DNA of 64,000 bases from Trissonchulus latispiculum. Lineage: Eukaryota; Nematoda; Enoplea; Enoplida; Ironidae. The notes beneath the pieces are model-generated. The model was not told the DNA's origin. It did no database searches and saw only the letters and a program-made list of their open reading frames with translations. The DNA lies in contig JASAND010018429.1 in assembly GCA_030248195.1 (NCBI GenBank), positions 81,472 to 145,471 of the forward strand, written 5' to 3'. Position numbers and translations under genes: made by a program. Shown here piece by piece: positions 57,610 through 64,000 of the stretch (the stretch's first letter is position 1; each line of letters begins with the position of its first letter).

Positions 57610-59082
57610 TCCTTTGCATGCCATAATTTATTTGGTTTCACGCAATGTGTGTACTTTCATAAACTAAATAACTTTAATTTTGTTTTTCTCAGTCGCATTT
57701 TATTTAAATATCTAATAGCGTACAAACCCGGGCTGCCAACCTTGCGTCACTGTGTGTATATATACGCTCATGCCTTTGTATGAGTTTATATATAATTGTC
57801 TACTAATCCTGTCACGACGTAGCCGCTTACATGCATCAGCATCGCCGTGGCAGATGTAATACCTGTTGTATGTGGACGCGGCATTGGGGTTGGGCGGCCG
57901 CGGGGCAAATCACGTCTATGTAATAAAAGATAATGTACTAACAAGGCGTGATTTACTCGGGATTAAAAAAAAAGCCTCTACACAGGATCCGACAGACTGA
58001 AAATGGCAATTTTGGCAATTTTTGAAGATTAAAGTTGACAAAAAATTTTTCACGCGGCAGAATTTCTTGCCATTTGGCAAAAAATGAGTACTCCTATAGG
58101 GCCTCCCTATATGCCAAATTACAGCCTTATAGCTCACACCAGTAATAAAATTTTCCTTTCGTTAGCCAAAAATTTTTAAATTTTTGCCAAAACTTCAACT
58201 TTGAACAGTAATTCCCTTAGATGCAGATAAGATACAGACATCTAGTATTTTTCTGCAGGTCGGGACATATGTGCCAAATCACATTGGCGAATAGCAGCTT
58301 CGAAGCTTGGGCCTAGCAGTCAGTAGAAATTTTTAATTAATTATGTTGGTAGTTGCGAAAAATTTGGGATCGGCACATAAACGCGACGGCTGCACATGGC
58401 TGGAAGGCAGCTAAGATCTCAGTACCCGATATTTTTTTGACCACACCCATGCTCTACATCTTCGCCAAAAAGTAGGCCAATTGGACAAAGTCGGGGCAAG
58501 TCGATTTTAGTAGCCCCCCACCCCCTTAAGCTAGAGATTGTGCGAAAAACCGTTTTGATGAAACTGCGATTGATTTATTTTAAGCACAGATTTCTCAAAA
58601 ACGCCTTGGATTCGTGTGATTTTTGGCATGATGAAAATTCGCATTATTGCGGACGGACATTTGTCTTGATTTGAGATAAAACTACTTCAGTTTCCTTGCA
58701 AGAAAACTTAATGCGAAGTTGCTGAATTTTGTGCTATCGCACATTTGGCGGATTTTCTGACATATTAAGAATAAGACCTGTTAGTTAGATCCAAAAAATC
58801 CATCCTTCATATCATGCATTAGCCTTTATGTCGGAAAATTTGTTATTTTTTGTGCTAATTTTGCTATGTTTCGTAACCTCATGTGTGAACATGCAGCTTA
58901 TAAGCTTTGAAATGATGTTCATATAAAGCTCTTTCCAACTTCCAGAATTGCGAAAGTTATAGCATTTCAAAGAATCACCACAAAAGCACTGTACAAGAGG
59001 ATACCACCACCATAAAGCCTTACTTTGTTGCAGAACATTTATCAATCACGTTTAATTTTTCTGTTTCCTGTTTGTTCTATAG
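57610..59082. other. Region without recognised gene, upstream of first RBM26 exon seen
   Basis: About 1.5 kb lie between the LINE fragment and the RS-rich exon. The sequence is repeat-like A+T-rich DNA with no LRP2 or RBM26 N-terminal exon that I can identify, although both genes should have upstream exons in or beyond this area. Confidence 0.4.
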
Positions 59083-62000
59083 TGATCAACAGCACAGATC
59101 AGGGCGCTCTTCTCGACGTCCTCCGCGCGCAGATCGTGACATGCGTCGACGCACGCGATCCAGGTCTTCTGATAAACGATCCTCCGCCAAATACGCTCCT
59201 GCCGATGGTAAGGTTGTACTATAATACTGCTGCTGCTGAATACTGCTTAAGGGGGGGGGGTCGCCGGGTACCAAATTTTATGGTCACCGATTTCGCTCAT
59301 TTTCGGGTATAATATACCCCCATATGTGCCCAAAAATAAGACAAATTTTTAGAGTCCAGGGTTAATCCAGCTTAGAGATATTTCAGTTCAAATTCCTACA
59401 ATTTAGTATTTGCGCCAGTATGCCTCGCTGAGGGTTCGAGGTCGTGTACACATAGGACGACAACAGACTACGGCATGACAAATACATCAAATTAAAGCCC
59501 CTAGTTGGGGCTATTTATTAGTGCATAAATAACAGTGGCAAGATAAGCAACGATCGAGAAACGGCGTTTGAACGATTCGGCAATGCTCATTCCGACTGTC
59601 ATTTGCTTCAAACTTTAAGTCGCTCTAACTTTCTCATACTGCTTTGTAGAGACTTGGTGTAAGAAGATAAAATGTTCAGGACATCGAGAGCTTCAATTTG
59701 ATATAAAATATGGCTATATTTGAAAAAATTGAAAATTTGACATTTTTGGCACATAGGTGTCCGCCATGCTGTCGTAATATGTAGCCAACGCAAAACACAG
59801 GCTATTGGCATGAAATTTTACATACATATTGGCATTATGCATGCCAATTAGCACACCAAATTTTATTGAGATACCTTAAGTTTTGTCTGACTTGTAAAGC
59901 ATTAAACACGAAATTTTCGAAAAATGATGAATTTTGAGGAAAAATGAAATTTCTGCTACCAAAACTGTGAGCTACTGAAAAGTCTGGACAGGGATTGATT
60001 ATATTCAAAATAGAGCTCTAGCAATCTACTGTGCTAATAACTAACCGCGAAGTTTCTATACGGAAGGGTTTGTTCAGGACAGGACAAAACGTTCAACGAG
60101 CTACACATTTGTTGAGCGATTTTGAGCAAAAACCGCCTTCCCCGAACTTTCTAAATTCGTATAAAATTAACGGTCCTACATGAAATAACTTCGTATAGAT
60201 ATTAGCACTCTACCTAGTCCAGATTAGGTTTACACCAAGTTGTAGCCGATTTACTCGTACACAGCGCTCAAACTTTTGGTAGCAGAAAAATTTTCCTAAC
60301 TTTTTCTTTTTCCTATGTTTAACACATGTCGGGGTCACCTTTGGAGGGCTATTGTGAATGATAGGAAAAGTTTTGCAACAAACGCACTTGTCTTGTTTTG
60401 GGGACCCATGAGGACTACAAAATATGTGAAAATGAGAAAAATCGGAGATGGTCGAAAAATCGCGATCCCCCCTTAATACTGCTGAAATAGGTTCACAGTG
60501 CGGTGGAATGCCACCAGTATGGGATAGCTTTAATCAATGGAGCACTAAATTTATCTTGTTAGTGGCTAATTAACCTACGTTGTTGATCTTTTACATAGCG
60601 CTGTTACTGTAACGTGGTGGCTTGGGTAACTCCATAGTTTCTGTTCAGAGTGCTTTTGTCTTGTGTTAACTTTTGCTAAGCAAAAGGATCTAGTCCGTAT
60701 AATATGAGCAAAATTTTAGTTTCCTCTCAAGGCAATGTTCCCGCACGTCAAGTTGATCAACTTGTTCTATTTTTTGTTTTTTGCTTTATTCTATTGTTGC
60801 TATAGAATGTACGTATATTGTGTAGATTCTGCTGTGCTTTTACGAATTTTTGTGTTTATTTAGGTTTCGGTGGTCCCAACGGTTCACCCGATCGCCCCAT
60901 TCGTGAGACCATGGGCTCGTCGACGCGTGGCACCGGTGGGGGTAGTGGTGGGGCTCGACCCCCGCCCCTATTTCCTCCCGGCTCGGCTTCCACCCTACCA
61001 CCTCCTCAGCCCCCCACCGCCTCTAGTGAGAGTCGTCGCTACACCAATCCCCCGCTTTCACGCTCCCCCACTCCCAGCAGCCCCGATTCGCCCCTTCATC
61101 GCTCCGACCACCATCATCCATTGGAGCCCCCTGGGACGGATACTGCTGGCGGACTGAGAGGAGGAAAATCGGCCGGTGGCGGTCGACCACGATGTCGAGA
61201 TTATGATGGTTGGTGACCACCTGTTTTTTAATATTTTTTGGATTTGGGGCGGTTGTGATTGTTTTCTTCTTGTAGTTTGTGTTGTCACTTACGGCTAGGG
61301 GCTGGGGACGTAGTCTGGATTTTGAAGAAGGGTAGGGTGGTTAATTATTTAATTTTTCTAACCTTAATGTTTTCGAAACTGCTTGTCGAAATTGCTGAAA
61401 GCTTTATTTTCTATCCAAGGGGGGGTCCGACTTTCTGGATCCCCCCTCCCGAATACACCCCTGCATAGGCCGTAGAATTATTAAGTTTGTATGTCCGTTT
61501 GCGAGTCTTCTTGTGTCTTCCTTTATGGTCATGAATTCTAAGCCTTAAGCTTTTTGATAAATGTTAAGCTTGGGTGGGAAGCATCCTCCCTACTTTTTGT
61601 GCTTTGATCCTACTAAGAATTTTTAATGTTTTTAATTTCATCATCTCAGTGTTAACATCCTTGTTGTCGGTTTTTTATTTCTTATTTTTTATTACTGTTT
61701 TTTCTTCTGTTTCCAGAGCGTGGTTACTGTATGCTTGGTGATATCTGTCCTTACGATCATGGTCCTGACCCGGTTGTGGTGGAGGATATGGCAGCTATTC
61801 CGGGTATTTCAGTTTTTTTTAAATTTTTTCTTTTTTCTAAAAAAATGTTGGAACAGGTTTCTTTCTGTGTTCTGCTGGTGACGATTCTACCTTTAAAACG
61901 TCGTCACATGTTGGCTAGATCTTGTTGGACTTTTAGCCGAGAACAGGGTATTTTTACCGGGGGGGGGCCTGAAATAGCCCCCTTCGGAATTTTTGTTTCC

Positions 62001-64000
62001 CTCCGGGATTTTTGGGGGCCCAAATTTTTGCCAAAATAGGCAAATTTTCAATCATTTTCGGGCTGCGCCGAGATTTTTTCATGAAAACATGAAAATGGCT
62101 ATTTTAGCTTAAATCCTAGCTTTTTTGAGAACTTTTTGCGTTGCTACGTGTACCTAATACCAGTTTTGGCTCTTTTTTGCAAAAATCTCCCCCCCTTCCA
62201 CCGAGAATCCCCCCCGATGAAACCCTAAAAATACCCTGGAGAAAGCCTGTGTTCAAAGTCTTTTCCGCTTTCTTTATTAACAACTAAAAAACTATGTGCA
62301 CAACGTATTCGTGAGAATATTAAGTTATTGAAGCAGGAAGAAAAAAATTACAAATTTAGATTTTTAAAAATTTCTCGAGTAGGTCTCAAGTTGGCAAAAT
62401 TTTCTCTGGTCGAAATCGACCAGAGAACTTGACTCGAGAACTGGAGAACTTTTTCAGCGTGACTTGCATTGTGACTTGCTGATCTCGAAAGCTTCCAGCG
62501 TAGTTTAGCTACTAGACTCGAGAACTCGAGAACATTTTTATGAAACTGGCCCCTGTTGTTGAAACACTGTTGAATTTATTATGTATTCATGTTATTTGTC
62601 TCTGTCGCTTTTCTTTAATTTTCTGCTTTTCTATTTTCCGTTTCTTTTTCCTGTTTCAGCTTCTGCAGCCAGCTCTGGTCATCCGGCTGCAGTTGTTGCT
62701 TCGACTCCGTCTGTGGGTGTCGTGAGCAGTGGCTATTCACTCATACCTCCCCCACCCCCGCCGGGAGGTATGAAACTGGTTTTGTTGACTTGAACTTTTT
62801 TGCGAAAACTATTTTTCTCTTTCCTCTCTATTTAAATGGTTTTGCTTGATTGTTTTTCTACCTGCAGGTTCGACTCGTGCTCGTAGTGATGGGCATCGGT
62901 TCGGTTATTTTGTCATATCCGGATGTCCGCCTATTTTGCGTCAACGGACGTGCCGTGCGGATATCCAGTTATCCGCCTATTCCAAACTCAAATTCAAGAA
63001 ACGTTTTCGATTTTCACAGTTCAAATTTCAATTTTTCTGTCAATTTTTCGGTACGAATTTCTATCATATAGCCAAGCCACAGCTTTGGTTTCAAAAATAT
63101 ATATTTTCATAGAAATTTTTCAAAAATATTTTAAAATTTTTGTCAAAAATTTGCTATTTTTCGCTACTTTGTATCCGGATATCCGGGTAGTTTTCTCAAA
63201 TCGTATATTATCCGGATATAAAATTGATCCGGATATTCAGTACCCGTCACTACTTGCTAGGCTTCGGAATTTTTTATTTGCTGTCTTGACTGCTCTGCCT
63301 CATTTTTCTTCATCTTTTTATTAATTAACTAGATGCTGTTTTCCCAGCAACGTATGCACACGTAGACTACTTATATACTGGGGTTTTTTTACTGGGAGGG
63401 GGGGGTGGGGGCGCCCCCGCCCCCACATTTTGGGTCCCCACACTCGACCTCTTCTCCCCACTTTGTTGGGCTCCTCCCCCACTCACCCTATGGTGCCCAG
63501 AAATTGCCAAATTTTTAGGATTTTTATTAAAATTTTCATAAATTTTCCGGCTGCGTCGGAAATTTTTGGTCAAAAAATCGTCTATTTTGGTGCCAAAACT
63601 TAATTTTTGAGCACTTTTAAGCTTAGTTATAGCAGTATATGTAGAAAACAGGCTTTTTAGACTGTACTTTTGGCATTTTTAGCTCATTTTATTTCCCCCA
63701 CTTTTGCACCTCCCCCCCCCCACTTATTTTTGCCTAAAAAACCCCAGACATACATACGTACATACATGCATACTTCTATGTACTTATATTTCTATTATGC
63801 AAATAACCTGTCTGCGTATATAATATACTGTATCATGATCTGGGTCTATTTGTTTCAGTGGATCAACGCAGCACGGGACGTGCTGTCAGCACCCACGAAC
63901 CCTACAATCCTGAGGCGCCCTCCATTCGTTCTGCAGCACCGCCACTGCCCCCGGGCGGTCCCACGGCTACCCTATTTGCCCATCCTCCACCGCCCATCTG
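59083..64000 (+). CDS. RBM26: RBM26/RBM27-like CCCH zinc-finger RNA-binding protein, partial at both ends
   Basis: RBM26/27 proteins (Drosophila swm) are nuclear RNA-binding proteins linked to RNA 3'-end and decay pathways, with an N-terminal PWI-like fold, RS-rich region, CCCH finger and RRMs. Exons seen: 59083-59207 (RS-rich, RRRTRSRSSDKRSS), 60864-61208 (Gly/Pro/Ser-rich, ends CRDYD), 61717-61803 (ERGYCMLGDICPYDHGPD and PVVVEDMAAIPG), 62660-62767 (ends in a proline run) and 63859 to the window end (YNPEAPSIRSAAPP). Splice phases 2, 1, 1, 1, 1 agree. The finger C-x8-C-x5-C-x3-H is formed across the 61208/61717 junction. The N-terminal exon lies to the left of 59083 and was not identified; RRM exons must lie beyond 64000. 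Confidence 0.88.
59251..60472. mobile_element. piggyBac-type non-autonomous element, 1.2 kb, TTAA target
   Basis: TTAA at 59247-59250 and 60473-60476 bounds a segment starting GGGGGGGGGGTCGC and ending GCGATCCCCCC, an imperfect terminal inverted repeat. There is no coding frame. It fills most of the RBM26 intron between 59207 and 60864. Confidence 0.5.
61944..62238. mobile_element. G/C-tract MITE, family copy 4, TSD GAGAA
   Basis: The ends CAGGGTATTTTTA and TAAAAATACCCTG are flanked by GAGAA at 61939-61943 and 62239-62243. It shares CCAAATTTTTGCCAAAA, the GGGCTGCGCCGAGATTTTTT core and TTTTGAGAAC with copy 2 at 29087-29454. It lies in an RBM26 intron. Confidence 0.78.
62884..63252. mobile_element. 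hAT-type MITE with TCCGGAT repeats
   Basis: The ends TAGTGATGGGCA and TACCCGTCACTA form an imperfect inverted repeat of hAT type. The flanks CGTGCTCG and CTTGCTAG match at 6 of 8 positions, consistent with a decayed 8-bp target duplication. The interior has several palindromic TCCGGATATCCGG-like words. Confidence 0.6.
63378..63747. mobile_element. G/C-tract MITE, family copy 5
   Basis: The ends CTGGGGTTTTTT and AAAAAACCCCAG have near-duplicated flanks (ATATA and ACATA). Long G and C runs are present, and the core TTTCCGGCTGCGTCGGAAAT is shared in type with the other copies. Confidence 0.68.

Noticed and set aside
62868..62940. Possible additional RBM26 exon after a CTGCAG acceptor
   Set aside because: The hAT-like MITE starts within 20 bp, and exon 62660-62767 already joins 63859 in phase with a good protein match.

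Overview
The window is animal genomic DNA, A+T-rich and intron-dense, with many transposable elements. It is most likely from an invertebrate and probably an arthropod; the LTR promoter pairs TATAAAAG with a TCAGTC initiator about 30 bp downstream, but nothing in the window fixes the species.

Minus strand, 1766-55578: one very large gene of the LDL-receptor family. I can chain 72 coding exons whose splice phases all agree. They sum to 11,208 nt (about 3,735 codons) with no frame break. In transcript order the modules are 8 LDL-A repeats, 2 EGF, four YWTD propellers each followed by an EGF, 10 LDL-A, 2 EGF, one propeller, EGF, 11 LDL-A, 2 EGF, one propeller, 2 EGF, a transmembrane helix and a tail with an NPVY motif and a PDZ-type end. 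This is the cluster II-III-IV order of LRP1/LRP2. The short two-EGF membrane stalk and tail favour LRP2 (megalin). LDL-A cluster I and its two propellers are not in the window.

Plus strand, 59083-64000 and beyond: exons of an RBM26/RBM27 (Drosophila swm) type RNA-binding protein. An RS-rich exon, a proline-rich exon and an intact C-x8-C-x5-C-x3-H zinc finger are visible. The start of each gene lies in the direction of the other, so they are either interleaved or unusually short at their 5' ends.

The 13.4-kb LRP2 intron at 9595-23001 holds a nested insertion. A minus-strand reverse-transcriptase ORF was interrupted exactly at its YIDD catalytic motif by a 10.2-kb LTR element (11211-21456; 1,043-bp LTRs differing at three positions by eye; TSD CATC). 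The LTR element is the most unusual object here. It has gag, zinc knuckle and protease, then an in-frame loss of RT, RNase H and most of integrase. After that come an integrase-like tail, a complete-looking PWWP domain and an envelope-like protein, all in one ORF, followed by three small accessory ORFs. Its primer-binding site matches 39 nt of tRNA-Phe, about twice the usual length.

Other introns carry palindromes, MITEs of several types (8-bp, 5-bp, TTAA and TA target sites), tRNA-derived SINE-like repeats, a LINE fragment, and a family of short elements with long G/C runs around a shared CCGGC core.
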